This document shows positions 25,901 to 40,900 of a stretch of 64,000 bases of DNA, piece by piece. The translations under genes and the position numbers were made by a program. This stretch comes from Symsagittifera roscoffensis (lineage: Eukaryota > Xenacoelomorpha > Acoela > Convolutidae). The stretch spans positions 46,597,129 to 46,661,128 of the forward strand of contig NC_087066.1 in assembly GCF_963678635.1 (NCBI RefSeq), given 5' to 3'. Positions within the stretch are counted from its first letter, which is position 1. Each line of letters opens with the position of its first letter. Below the pieces are notes generated by a model. The model saw only the letters and a list, made by a program, of their open reading frames with translations. It did not search any database and had not been told where the DNA came from.

Positions 25901-28900
25901 AAGCACCGCCCAAAGTTTTAATCTACTAAAAAAATTACCACATGTATAATTTTTATTTTTAGATCAATTTTAAGATTATATTTATTCGGTCCCATCAATT
26001 ATTCTGGTCGGAAAATTACTAAATCACCACTCAATTATATCACAAAAATGGACATTAAATTTCCATTTTGTAACAAAATTTCGATACTCGTCGTTTGGTT
26101 TTCAATTAAATTTTCAATTTACAAAAATGATCCATTGTCTAGGCTTAGCTTAATCTTTGGCTCAGCGACCTGCTACCTTTGACAAAGATATTTTGCATAA
26201 AATTAATGCTAAGGATACATAAAAGCCCCGTTAAAACAAATGGGTTACTTGCGTAGCTGGGTGCTGGGCATCAGACTGAAGGGATCTCTGTCAAGTTATA
26301 AATATTCTTGTTCAAGGGAGAAAAACGGTAAAATTTCAATTGGTTGAAAAAATTTTTGATCACTAGACTTAACTTTAAAAAATTTGACTGGAATATAGTT
26401 ATTACTTTTTTGAAGAAATTTTGAACTTTTTATGATTGCCTCAAATGTTTAAAAACAACAAAATGTAGCAAGGAAATTTTCTTTTTTCTTGGATTATGCA
26501 TTTTCAGTATCTACTGGTGTAACAAACAGTTTTCATCTTTGTTTGGTGCATGGTCGCAATCCGCACTGACTATTTTGAGATTAAAAATCATTGCAATCGA
26601 TTTGAAAATTGATAATATACCGCATAAAAATCAAAGTACGGTAGCCCGTTAAGATATAAAAAATATTTAGAATTGATTAAAGTGAACTATTCAGTGAAAA
26701 CTTTCTTTGATTGCCTAAACAAGGATTGAATTCGATTTGAAAGTTTTTTTCGCAAGGCAGTGAAAGTGAAATCCATCAAATTTCAACAAAATTGGTTTCA
26801 CGAGTTTGTGTGAAGTTTTTGTATACAAAGAAATGTTCATCAGAGCTACAGAGATCTAGTGTCGCTCGAGGAAAATTTTTCTAAGTAAGTTTTTGAGTTT
26901 AAGCAATTCTTTTCAAATTCTGCAAATTTAAGAGTTTCCGCGTGATGAAGTATGCTTCCAATGCATTTTCGTTAGGCAAATGAACATATAATTACGCGTT
27001 TTTTTATAAGTCAAATTTGAACAACTCAATTGTGATGAAGAATATATACGTATTAGATTTTACGTGTTTGATAGTCGCAGGAGCGGATCTTGGATTTTTT
27101 CGAAGGGGCGGATTTTTTAGGTCGACCAAATTGTTTTCCGAGCACTCCTAGATCTCTAAAAAAAACTTGTTTGGCCAAACTTTCTGGGGCCAAAAAGAGG
27201 GCGACTTTTGTTTAGGTCGACCAAATTGGTTTCTGAGCACTCCTAAATCTTTAAAAAGACCTTGTCTTGGCCAAATTTTCTGCGCTGCAGGCAAAATTTT
27301 GAGAAAAAACAGGCCTAATCAAGGCATTTGTTGGAGCTTTTTGAAAAGTTTTAGGTTCCGTCAGCTAAAAGTGGATATCTCAAAATAATATGAGTTGGCA
27401 GGGGGTTCTTATGGGTTGGCAGGGGGTCGTATCTCTGAGGAACGAAGGGCCGTCCCGCCCCCTTCTCCGCCTCCTCCCTAAATCCGCCCCTGGGTAGTTG
27501 TATAGAATCTGTATAAAAAGAATTTATGAAAGAATTGATTCAAATCAATTTAGTTTGAATGAAAATAAGGCCGACAAGCATTGTCAAAAATGGAATTATA
27601 TCGATTTTAAATCGGTTGAAAAATGTTGTCGTCCTTTTTAGGTCGACTGCATTGGTTGATTTTTCGAGCATTCCAAAATCACTATTATGACTTTATTTTG
27701 ACCAAAAGATCTGCGTCATAGTAAAAAAGGCGTTTTCAGGCAATTTTGATAAAAAAATTGCGTTTTTCGGCGCGCGCGCCCCTTAAAATTAGTATATATT
27801 GAGACCCAAGGCGCCTTCAGAAAAATGTTAGGGTCAATCAGCCAAAAATGGATGCCTTACAATAAAACCAAAGGAGCGACTTTTTGGAATGGCTGGGTTT
27901 TTATCCCTGAGTGAACATATTTTAAACATTTTTGATGACTGAAAGCTAGTTTGGAATAAAAATGAACTATGACAGCAAAAATACGCGTCTTAAAAGTGAG
28001 AAAAAGTATGAAAGTTTGTTTCAAGGTACGTGGGTATGGATGCAATTGAGGGCGAGTGGGACGTATGGAGTCTGTTCTTCGTCGATGCGACCATGGAGGT
28101 CTTCTCCTCCGACTCTTTAGTCTCCTCACACCCAGTTGTGCATGAGAAACAGATCGCCAACAGAGACGACCTCAAGATGTTCTTCGACCTCAGTTTGTTT
28201 TTTCACCCCCTTTAGTCATGCGTGATCAATCAATATCAAGTTCATTCATTCACGAGGGAAATGACCTGCATACGAATCGTACAGCTCCTTGCAAAGACTC
28301 AATATCTACCCCTGAATGAAACTTATTTGCTTAAAACCACTTGTTTTTGGCGAAAACGCAAACGACTTGTTTGGTTCTTCACAAAGAACCGATACTGCGC
28401 TCCTCAATAAAACCTTCAAGCAATTTTCATTGTTATTTTTGGGCAGGCTAATGTTATCGTCTTCTCAAGCAATGAGCACGGGGATAATTGTGGGACTCGA
28501 TTCACCAGCCTTTAGACTGAGAGAAGGGAGACTTATCCACTAACTTTCTGAATACGACTTGATTAAAAAGAATACTGAAAACTTTCCGAAAAAAAGAAGG
28601 TCAAATATGTTAAGGTGCTTCATCGTACATTGGATGATGCGGCTTAGCTTTATCAATACAGAAAATGGAAATCATTCAACAAAGACAATCAAATTGTGTC
28701 AAAATTTTCAAATTACTTTTTTAAGATATATTACAGTTTTGTAAAATTAATTCTTCGACGAGATACTTTTAGGAGTTATTTTTCATGACAAAAAAAGGTT
28801 TAATTTTCGGTCAGTTTTCAACTCCTTCAGAAATGTTGCAGAAAATTGAAATACTTTTCTCTTTTTTAATTCTCTCCTTCTTGAGGAAATTTCTGCTTTT

Positions 28901-31900
28901 TCCTTCAAAAAAGTAGCGTTGTTCTGTCTTAGTTTCGTACCGGAAAGGTGGGGCTATTCTGCGCATGTTGAGATCCATTCTGGGCCAGCAGGGATTCAAA
29001 CAGGGGGTACTTCTCTATCTCGACCGGTTCCAGTTCTCCTCCGCCACTTCTGAGGACCTCTGGAACTCTTTTGAGCAATCTAGGAACAGAAGCGAGGTAA
29101 GTTCTACTTCTAATTCGCACTGGAATAAATTTGCTGGTGCTGCTGGTTGAAACGTAGAAACTACCCGCATCCAGTTTCAAGCGTTAATAATCGATTATAT
29201 TACAATTTTAGTACCAGTCTCGCTAAAATTGAGAAACAGTCGATTTTAATCAATTAATAATCGATTATAATCTCTTTTTTTTCAAATCAAATTATAATTA
29301 ATTATAATCCATTATAATCGATTATTTATTTGTCTATTTTTCGATAGAATTATAATCGATTATAATTGATTATAATCCATTATTTTTATTCAAAATTCTA
29401 TTTCGTTAGTTTTGCGCAAAAATCCATTATAATCGATTATAATTGATTATAATTCCTTTTGTTTGTCCATTTTTGTCTTCGAAGTTGCATCTAAATTGCT
29501 TATATTTTATGCTTTTTGTGGACGTTGGTTCCTATGAAAAATGAGAGAAAATTTTTCAAAATTTTCCAATTAATTCATTTTTATAAGTTTTTTTTCCATT
29601 TCATCCCTATTAGAGTTGTTTTATGATGCGTATTTTAAGCTTTTATAAACACCAAAACATCAGCAAATTGATTTAGTTTCATGATTGATTCGGAAAAATT
29701 ATCTTTCATCTACCGCGAGAACCTTTCCAGTCATATGAAAGGATCTCTGTGAAACTTTTGTTTCGTGGTAAAACTTTGTGTTCAGATGAACCAAAGTGTT
29801 CAAGAGATCTCTCTTTTAGAGATTTTTTTATTGACACAAAAATAATAACCCATAAGATACAATTCGAAAATCGGAAAATTCCGGCAAAATAAGAGATTAT
29901 AATCGATTATAATCGATTATAATTGATTTTAAGGGTTTTTAGTAAGAACTATAATCAATTATAATCGATTATAAGAGATTATAATCTCTTGGAAAATATC
30001 ACGATTATAATCAATTATAAATCCCTTAAGGACCTAATTTTGGTAATTATAATCAATTATAATTGTCAAAAAATCATCATAATAATCCGTTATAATCGAT
30101 TATTTACGCCTAAACTTGGATGCGGGTAAGAAAAAATAGTTATAACACTGACACATATAAACCCTATGTTAAAATGTTAAAATTTTTCTATCACTACCCA
30201 AATTTTGTTTTAAAAAAAATTGTATAAAAAAAGTCGAATTTGTTGAAACTCGATGACGTTTTGTTCTCTATATGAGCTCTGTTGACCTTTTTGTGTAACT
30301 TAGATCCCCCACTCCATCACCGAGATGATGACTGAGTGGACACTTCAGTTGGGATACCCTCTGGTCACTATGCACGTGGATTACGGACAGTCCTCCGAGG
30401 ACTCGGTTTCAGACTCCTCGCCATCCTCAAACCCCATCTCCGTCACGCTCTCCCAGCGACACTTTATCACCAACTTGAACTACTCTCAACAGTAAATACA
30501 AGACTATCTTCGTTAAAATAACCAACTAAATTAACTCTTTTTGTTTCCTCGAACAAGAAACTGGAAGTAGATGAATTCATTGAATTGTTGCCCTATTACT
30601 CTGTTTAAAATCCGAAATGAACAGCTTGTGAAAAATGTGATAGTTTTGCATGCAGAAACATAAATTTCAAAAATAAGACGACCAAAAAATTGGAGACCAA
30701 ATGTGGAGAATTGGAGCCTAGTCGAGAAAAGCATTAAAGCGCTAAGCCCGAACCCTCTTTTTTTTGAACAATTCTTCAACAAGTCTTCTTGATATTTTTC
30801 AGGTACCTGGAAAAGACAGACAGCAACTGGTGGCACATTAAGATTGATTTCATTACCAGTGATGGTCAAACACACGGAGAGTGGCTGACGAAAGAGCCCA
30901 AAAACATCACGATTGAACTCAATCAGACAAACTCAGACAATGCAAAGGTTTCATTAAGGGGAAATGGGTTTTATTTGGACTGAAACGCCTTTTTTTAAAA
31001 GACCTTAAAACTGCTCTTAAAGCACTAAAAAAGCTTGCCATTGTAATTACGTGTGTGTTGAGTTATTAGACCAAATTTTTTGATAAAATTCATACACGAA
31101 ATTTATTTGACATCTGTTTTTATATGAGATTCGTTTAAGGAGTTTTCTGACTCGCATTTTCCACAGTATTATTTTTTAGACTTGGGTGATCTTCATTTTC
31201 CAATGGATCCATTTATGGACTTCTGTGTTTAAGCATTTTCCATAGGACTCTTCTTTCGACGTCTGTGACTATAACTTTTTTATGGTCCACTGTGGACTAC
31301 CAAGCGTACACGCGGAGGTCAAAAAGGATTTTTTATTTGTGTTAGGTCCGTTTCATACTTGCGAACAGTCGTTGCGAGCATTTTTACCGAGTCAACTATG
31401 ACATCGAAACCTGGAGACGAATCGTGGATGCTCTGCGAGAGGACTCCTCGGTTCTGGACTCGGCAACCAAGTCGTGTCTGATCGACAACTCGTGGGAACT
31501 ACTCGGAGCAAACGAGCTATCGGCAGACATCGCGCTGGACCTTACAATTCTCTCAGTCCAAAACGACACCAGTTATCCGCTTTGGAAAACAGTTGAGCAT
31601 CATTTGGAAATCATTTACACATTGATGTACAGAAGCGGAGAGCGTGAAAAATTCCAGACATATTGTGAACAGATTGTGAATATTTCACTCGAGGCAGAGA
31701 CAAATCTTTCTCGCAGTGATTTCCAGGTAAGCATTTACTGCAGTGATTCAGTGCGAAATTTAAGTTAAACTAGCTGGAATTGAATTCGATGAGTGCTGTA
31801 ACAAATGACTGCGAATGATTTTGAGGATTTGCTTCTTAAGCTGTTTTCAAAACCAGTTGTTTTCTAATGAACTCTCTCTCATTTCACAAAAAATTGGGTT

Positions 31901-34900
31901 AATGAAGTGATTCTTGGTACAAGTGTGATAGAGGGGTCCGGTAAAAACCAAGTATGAGAAAGTGGTCCAGAAAAACACTATTTTAAGCTGAAACAGCGAA
32001 CAACTAATCAATATGTGCCGGTCGTTCATTTCAAAGCTTTTTCTCAATCGCAAATAACCTGCCTCATTTGCGCATACTACTCGATACTTGTATGTTTCAT
32101 CATCAAATGCAAAAATTGAACAAATTTGAGGCGCTCTTTTTACATAAGGGACCCGCGTAGATCCTTGGGACCCTCTATCAAACTTGTACCTGATTTTTTT
32201 TAGCAGTAGGCAGCAAAAAAAATTGTCGAATTCTGATGATACAAGTCATTGAGTTGGATTGTTTTGTGTTCGCGCATGTTTTCGCGATTTAATGTGTTTT
32301 TACTGCATTTTGTGCTGAACAAGCTGCTATCGCGCGGATTTGAAACAACTGGATAAAATGGGAAAAAATTAATTTTTAAGCTCTTTTTTCACAAATTTTC
32401 GTTGTATTTGGCCAAAAAATGATAAGGAAAAAAATGTTTTGAATTTCACCTGCTTTTTATGATGCAATTATTTAAAATAAAACTTCAAGCAAAATTTACG
32501 CCTTTAAAACGGCCCAGTTCATCTGGTTCAAAAGTAAGGAGGTGAACAAGGTTAATTGAAATAAAACTAACTACAATTGACCTTGTTTTTACTACTTATT
32601 TTTGAACCAGATGAGTTGGCCCGTTTTAGGGTTGTAAATTTGGCTTGAAGTTTTGTTTAACAAAATTGCATCATAAAAAAGCTGGTGAAATTTAGAGCAA
32701 TTTTTTCCTAATTGGGTCATTTTGTGGCCAAATACAACCAAAATTTGCAAAAAACGAGCTTAAGACTGATTTGTTTCCCATTTTATCTAGTTGTTTCAAA
32801 TCCGCGCAATTGTAGCTGGCGCAAAATGCTGTAAAAGTTCTTTAAGTCGCGAAAACATGCGTGAACAAAAATTATGCTCAAAGAATTTTATCATGAGAAT
32901 TCGGTTACTGCAAAAAATAACCCACTTCAATAACCCAAATATTTTTCAAATGAGAGATTTAGAAAAAAAACAAGTTTCGAAAACACCCTGTAGGTGTTCA
33001 AAATGATTCGAGTTCAAATTGTTCATCGGATGGCGAATGTTGAAACATTTATCCGAAAAATTTTTCGCGAAAAATTGTTAAAAAATTAAACTAGTTGGAA
33101 AACTAATTACAAAGCGAAATAGAGAAAAATTGCATTATCAAATAAACTTCAGTTCAAGATTGGTTCTATCGGATCTCTCAAACTACTCTCCTCTGTGGTA
33201 CGAAATATAAATAATAACCACGCACTATGCAGAATTAAATCAATGGTTAAGAAAAAGAAAAGTGGATTTTGAAACTTTTGCAATAGAGGGGAGGATAGTT
33301 AAAGGATCCAAGTTCTCTAATCTGAAAGTGATGTTCACCTGTAATTAATTTGATTGGTCGAATGCAGGCCACAAGGAAGACGAAGATAAAGGAGTTTGCC
33401 AACTTCATCGGACATCCGCAGTTCATTGCCCAGTCTGTCAGTCAGGCGGAGTACTGGGTGGCCAGTATAAGTGAGTTAACACGCAAATATAGTTAATACT
33501 AAACTGCTGGCAGTATCGGTGACCTTAAAGCAGTTTGTTCGGTCAAAAACTAAAGGTTAGTTAGTTTTTTGGACACGTTTTTATTAGTAACAAGATCAAA
33601 TTCGATGGCAAAATGAGCAGTTTTAGGCGAATTAACTTCGCTCAGATTCGTTGATCGAAAAGATATAGCCAAAAATTTGACATAACCTATAAAAGAGTCA
33701 CAACTTACATCTTTCCCCGAAAAAGTTGTTCCGCCTGTGCCGAGGTACGAGACTAATTTCCAGATTTAAGTGGTCGCGGCGATGTTAATTCCGCGACCGA
33801 AAAATCATAGTCCGGACAGGCTTTTATTGTTTCGATCAACGTATTTCGTTATTTCTGTATTGGCCGTCGTATGAGGTTACCAATTATCCGCTTTTCTGGC
33901 CAATTTTACATCTGATCGACCTAGAGCCGAAAAAAAATCTGATCGATCCAGGGCCGATACATGGGTATAGTCTGAAATTATCTAAAAAGAAGTTTGTAAA
34001 ATTTTTAGGTGGTTTTAGCCAATTAGTTTTTGGATTTTTTGAAAATGCTGAAAGTTTTTTTCAGTCTTCAAATTTTTTTTTTCGAGAAAACTTTGAGCAA
34101 GTTTTTTTTCGATGCTGAGAAAAGTTGATGGAGTGTTTATTTCGCCTCTCAATCAGAATGTCGGGTTTTTGAGACCCACAATGATCCTTGATGCAACATT
34201 ACCAAGCTCAAAAAATAAATAACAAAAAAATTGCATGTCGTTTAAGCAGGGGCACACCACTAGTTCACAGTTAGACAGGGGCGGATTAACAACGATGGTT
34301 TTAATCAGAGGCGGGTCTAGGGTTTTCTCGAGGGGGGATTCTCTAAAAAAATTTGAAAACTTTGTCTCGGCTTTTTTTAGGCCGACCAAATTTAGTTTCC
34401 GATCGTTCCCAGAATACTCCATTTTTGGGCACTTTTTGGAAAGTTTTGACGAAAAAATCGCGTTTGTAGGCACTTTATGGAAAGTTTTGACAAAAAAACT
34501 TGCGTTTTTTTTGGCGCGCGTTCCCCCTCAAATTTAGTTTATGTTGGCGCCAACGGCGCCTTTCGAAAAAATGTTGGGTCGGTCGACCAAAAAAAGATTT
34601 CTTAAAAAGTACCAAAAGGGGAACCTTTGGGTCTGCAGGGGGTCGAAACCCTGAATAAAGGGCGTTCGTGAGATTTTTTTATCGACGAGATACAATTTTT
34701 GAAGTTTTCGTACTGACTTCAATCCAAGGCGAATGCTTTTAGATGACTAGTTTTGCAGCTCGGATTTTCTAGTAATTTATAGTACCAGGAGGGGAATAAG
34801 GGTGATTTGACATCTTCACCACCCAAAATGTCCCTCTTTAGGTACTTTTTTATGACATCCATTTCTGACCGACCGAACCCAAGCAACTTTCTGACCGACC

Positions 34901-37900
34901 GAACCCAGGCGCCTATATATATTAACTTTGAGGAACCACCAAAAATGCAACTTTTTGGCCAAAACTTTCCAAAAAGGGACCAAAAACTTATTTTAAACAA
35001 TTTGCATGTAGCGCAGAAATATTTGTCAAAATAGTGCGAGGGTCAATGGTGATTTCGGAGCGCTCGGGAAACCGATTAGTTTGAACTAAAAAAGTTTGAG
35101 CCATTTTTTTGAAAATCCTCCCTGGGGAAAACTCTAGATCGGCCTTGTGCAGCAAACCCTAGTTTAGTATTTGCCAGCCATTGTTTTCTGAAGCTTTCAG
35201 AATATTTTTTTTTGAAGTATTCTATCTTTTTTGTAATTATTTTCATTGATACTTTAGGCTCCATGTTACGAAGTTATTGGAAACAAAAACAGAAGTATTA
35301 TCTAAATCTAAAGTTTATTTTTCAGTGGGAGCCCTGAACGAATCATCGGAGAGGGTGATGGGAAGTGGGTTCGGGTTCCACGTAGACATCCACGACTACC
35401 AACTGTGTGCGGCAGCCAAGGCAAAGAGCACTGACTTCTCCCATCTATTGCACCAGCTGTTTCTCAGTGGACAAGTGAACCCTCAGCTGAGAAGTCGACT
35501 CATCAGGGGCTTCGCTTGTACCAATGACGCCACCTTGTTCAATCACATCCTCGATCAGGCAATTGGGGTGAGTGAGAATATAATAAAATTAATAGTTATA
35601 ATAATTATAAATAAAATAATAAATTATGTATAATAATATAAAAAATATATTTTTAAAGTCTAAACAAAAGTTTTTTAGAAAATGAATAAAAAGAGAAAGA
35701 GTGTGGCCAGGGGCGGATATAGGATTTTCTCGCGGGTTTTCAAAAATTGTTTGAAGTTTTGTCGAATTTTTTGTTAGTTTGAGCAAATTGATTTTCCGAG
35801 CTCTCCGCGAACATGGAATGGAAATTGGTCCGAAGAAAACAGAAAAAATCACCACCATGAGCACGCGAGCACATTCATAGGCTGAATAGTCCTTCCCTTT
35901 GGGATTTTTAAAAATGTTTGATAAGTTTTCTTGACTTTTAGTTAGGTCCGCTAAATTGATTAAGCGAGCTCTCCGAACACACCGCAAAGACCCTATTCAT
36001 ACAAAATTTTCACAAAACTGCCGTCAAAAAAATTATGTCTAAGCTGACGTCTTTGGTCAATTTTTTTTGGCCCCGCTCATAAGTGCAGACAATACTCATA
36101 ACTTTGCATGTTGTCTCACTCAGTTGACTACCTTTTTAAAATTGAGTTAAAGCGGATATAGAAGCAAAGGGAAGAAAACTCGGGTATTGGCCATTTAGCA
36201 TGCAAGCTGATAAGCAGATGCGGCAACTTTTTGCAAGCATTCAAGCAACTTTTTGCAGGCATTTAAGCAATTTATTGCAGGCTTTTAACTGCTGGCGTAC
36301 AATAAGCCTCTGTATCAAAAAAACTATGAGGCTAAAGGTATTTTTATCCTCCCGACCTGTCGAAGCTCCAACTGAACAGCGACGACCGCAAACAGAGTTT
36401 GCTGAAATTATAAAAGTACAACAAAGCTTCGATTCATGACTACACAGGGTATTGGCTTCTAATATTAACGAAATTTCGAAATTGCGAAATTACTCAAAAA
36501 TCAAGTGATTGAAATTCTGTTTATAGAGACAAATTGCCGTCTTTTTGAGCTTAAGACTGATACAAAATCACTCAGGCTGATATCGCTTCTAGATATTCAA
36601 TGTACGTGAATCTAAAAAACTCCAACTGAGTCTTATAAACAAAACGTCTGTGTAATAGTGAAGGTCCACTTTTATCAATGTCAGCCGCAAATTTTGGTTT
36701 TCAAATTATTTGTCTAATTTCAGTATGTTTTTCTAGTACTCAAATTCAATAAAAGCGCATTCTTTGTTTTCTGTTGTTCCGACTTTCGAAGAAAACGGAA
36801 TATTTATGCTTGGTGTGTTTTTTTTCAGTCAATTTTCGGTGATCCAAATAATAGTTTTTGACAAGAAAATTGTATTCCCCATTGAAGATATTGACTACAT
36901 GAAATCAAATATAAAAAGATATTTTAACTCCGATTGTTTTTTTTGCAAAGTTCTGGGAGTTTGAAAACTGCCAATTTAGCCATGCTCTGGACTAATTTAT
37001 GCTCGTTTTGAAGATTTTATTCATAATTTTGAAAGCGTAATGCGAATTATTTATGCGCAGCAAATTATCCCGTACAACTAAACCGTTCATATTTGAATTG
37101 AGGCTGGCTGAGCTGATCGGTCGTATTAATTTTTGACTAAAATTTTCACACGTGATCTTTGATATTGTCCAAATTTCTTAGTTTTTCAATATTTTGTTTT
37201 CCCAAAAACTATTCGATATGCATTAAGGGGCAGTCGGAACATTCAGGGCTTTCAAATCGGCTTCAAGTTTCTCTTTTTTTTCCGCAGTACGGAGTGGCAA
37301 TAGACACGTTAGACACCGCTGGAGTTGAAAAATTATATCCAAAAACTTATCCATATTTCATGGGTATTTGATTGTTCCGACTTTCGTGACATAATTTACG
37401 GAAAATTTGTGCTCGGGGTGGTTTTTTTCTTCAGACAAATTTCGATTTTTTAGCCATTTTTGACGGAATTTTCAAAAGTTATTGTTGTCCTAAGCTTAAA
37501 TTTGAAGATATATATATATTTTACGTTTCATCGTTTTTTATAAAATTATGAGCTAATGGGGAATAAAAGATAGTTATTTTGGCCAAGTTGGGACAATTAA
37601 CGCGCGATATATTTCGTGCTATTAATGCGTAAAGCGGATATTTAATCCGTTCTACAAATCTTTTGGTACTATAAAGCCCGTCCTATAAGACGTGTGCAGG
37701 GATGACTTATACAAAAATTCTCGAATTAAAAAAATACAAATTATATACATTTAATTTTTACAAGTTTTTGCTGCTCCATAGACCTCAAAAATCAGTCGGA
37801 ACATTTAAGGTTTTGCCCCAATACGAGCAGTTTTGTTGATTTTTGCGATAACGAAAAAAATAGCGAGTTGGGTGAGAGGTGAATGCAAATGAAAACCAAT

Positions 37901-40900
37901 CGGAAAATAAGTAGCTCGAATCACTTTTTTATAAAGTTTTTTTTCTTTTCCGACTTGTTTTTGTATTATGGTGATTTTGATCTCTAGGTTAATAATGTTA
38001 TTTCAGAGTTTTCATAGATTTTTTTGAAATTACTTTCTGTGGCAATTAATTTTAAATTTCGTACTCAAACTTTCCTAATTTTTAGTTTATAATTAATTTT
38101 AGTTTTTTCGTTTTGGTTTTATTGTATAGCAAACTTCGATAGTATTTTTGATATGGTCATGCCGTAGATTTTCTTTTACAAGTTTTTGCAAAGTTTTCTT
38201 TTTATTCTTTTTTTCATCTGTTAGTTATGAGAAAAAAATGAATGTAAATCAACTGTGGAGCATGAATCCTTCTTATATCTTAAATGGATGTTGTTTTTTA
38301 AAAAATTAATTGCAAAAATAACTTTTCAGTTGACAATTTTTTCACAAAATTCATTTAATTACTTCAATTTCCGCATTAGATAAAATATTTTTTGAATTTC
38401 CAAATTAAGTTTGCGTCGCAAATGGTGCGAAGCTCTGTTTTGCTTCTGTTTTTAAGCTCTCTGTGTTGTTTTTTCGGTTGATTTTGCAAACAGCCAAATT
38501 TTCTCTCTGTCAATTTTTAACGTTTCAGGGATACTAATTCTAAATGGGTTTTTTGAATTTCCAAGTTTAAGTTTGTGTCGCAAATGGTGCAAAGCTCTGT
38601 TTTGCCTCTGTTTTTAAGCTTTCTGTGTTGTTTTTTTTGGTTGATTTTGCAAATAGCAAAATCTTTTTTTTTAATTTTTAAAAATTGCAGGGATACTAAT
38701 TCTAAATGGGTTACTTTTGATATCTATTTGCAAAAATTGGCCGAATAGTTTGTTGTTTATTTTTCAAATGAAATTGTAGAAACAACTACACGCTTTAACG
38801 CAATTCTCTAAAGTTTCTCGTTCTCTAATTGAGCTCTCCTAATACAAATTGTTAAAAATAATTAATGTTTTCATGGAAGTTAAAAAGGTTCCTCAAACCA
38901 TCCCCTTGCCTGTAATTTTATCAATCTAAACCTACGTGACTCTCAGTCTGAGAATGCAAGTGACTACCAGTCTGAAAATCGGTGTTCGGTGGCTCGAATC
39001 CCATATGCTTTTTTAGTTGTCTTTTTTCTGACTTGTTTTTGTATTATCAGTAATTTTTACCCTTGCGAGAAAATAATGTAACTCATTTCATTCAAAAAAT
39101 TTTCTAGGAACTAGTTTTTTCTGGGTTTTTATAAGCTCCTTTGATTTTTCTCTGACAACAGTTTTTAAATTTTTTATTCGAACTTTGAATCTAAAATTTG
39201 CACGCTCAAAGACGTTTGCTTAGAATGCCTGTATTGAAAATTATCAAAAAATTTTTATCAAGAGAATGCAATTATGTTGGAAAATTTTTTTTTTCGCATT
39301 GAGTACTTTTCAATTTTTTCTAAAAAAACTTATGTTTTGCTTACAAGACTTTTACAAAATCAAGGGAATGCAAATCTTGCAAGATAGTTGCAAAAGATAC
39401 AGTCTGAAAAAAAACGCGCAAAAAAACTAGATTCGATACACATCCCCATTAAGTCAGATTTCAGGACTGCATAGTGAAATTTCAGCTCGAAGATAATAAA
39501 CGAGAAAATTCAATTTTCAGAATGGAGATGAATTTTGCATATTTTGCAAGTTTTGCTTTCGTTAGCAAAATTTTTGCAAACTAATTTTTGCATTGTAACA
39601 ATGCTAGGGCATCCATGCATACCATCATCGATTACTCTCAAGTTACCGCAATTCGTTTTAACTCTATATCAATCCATTTTCAGACTATAGGAACCTGTTT
39701 TGAGACAATGAAGGCTCATTTTAAGAGTATCGCATCAAATTTTTAGACTCTTGTAACTAACTCCTTTTAGCACTCTTAAACGTAACGCCAAAAACTCTGT
39801 GGACACAGCGTTTTATTTTTTTTCGTTTCTGCATGCATAAGTCATTGTATAGCGGATACCGAAAATCAATAACGAAGTTCGATCTACTCTAAAATAAGGA
39901 TAAAATCCATCCTTCATAAAAAATTTGCTTAAATGAACGATTTACTTGACATTGAATGTTGAAAAAAAAGGTTCATAGTGAACTCTTTAAAATGTTGGTA
40001 ATAAGTGTTTGCGTTAGCAAATCTAATTGAAATTAGTTACCCCATAACTGCTCAACTTGATGTAAAAATCCTTTTTAAAAAAAGCTGAAAATTTTAAAAG
40101 TTTTAGATACGAATATGCAAGATTTCATCATGATATGTTATGAAAAGGCTTTAATATGATATATAATTTCAAAGTTTATCTCAGAGTGTTGTTGAAAAAT
40201 ATGAAGACCAGATTTATTTAAGTGTGACAAAAAAGGCTATGGCATCAAGATTTTAGACTACAAAAATTAGCTCCTTTTAGGACCACCTGTTTTTTTAAAC
40301 ATGACGCAAAAATTTCTATGGACACAACGTTTTATTTTGTTTCTGCATGTTTGAGATATTGTATTGCGGATACCGGACAATGGCTAACGAAACTTGTTCT
40401 ACTCTACATAAGAGATTTGTTTAGGTCAAGGTCCAATCGACCCATTATCAGATTCTTAAGCAATGGCTAGATCTAAATGAACGATTTGCTTGACTTTGAA
40501 TATTGAAAAACAGCTTGGCAGAGAACGCCAAAATGTTGGTAATATTTGTTTGCGTAAACAAATATAGTTAAAATTAGTTACCCCAAAACTGCCCGAACCT
40601 AGTAAATGTTCTAATTCAGATCTAAATAATATTTTTCAGACCTAAGTTTCAGATATGGAATGGGTTGTGGAATGGGTTTTAGCTACGAATATGCTAATTC
40701 TAAATGGTTTACTTTTGATATCTTTTTGCAAAAATTGGCCGAATAGTTTGTTGTTTATTTTTCAAATTAAATTGGAGAAACAACTACACGTTTTAACGCA
40801 ATTCTCTAAAATTTGTCGTTCTCTAATTTTGCTCTCCTAATACAAATTGTTAAAATTAATTAATGTTTTAATTAATTAATTAAAGTTAAAAAGGTTCCTC

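Larger units (their letters stand above)
24608..28025 (+). other. Aminopeptidase intron 6 (3.4 kb)
   Basis: Donor GA|GTACGT and acceptor 'gtttgtttcaag|GTACGTG'. The hexamer GTACGT is present on both sides of the intron. It carries two forward hAT-like copies, listed separately, and near 24826 a decayed start of the TGTTCCGAC family ('gatgctcggggtggtttg'). ORFs on both strands near 25.4 kb show no family likeness. Confidence 0.7.

Noticed and set aside
29180-30115. CRISPR-like regular repeats
   Set aside because: The units are palindromic, unevenly spaced and AT-only, and lie in an intron of an animal gene between terminal inverted repeats.
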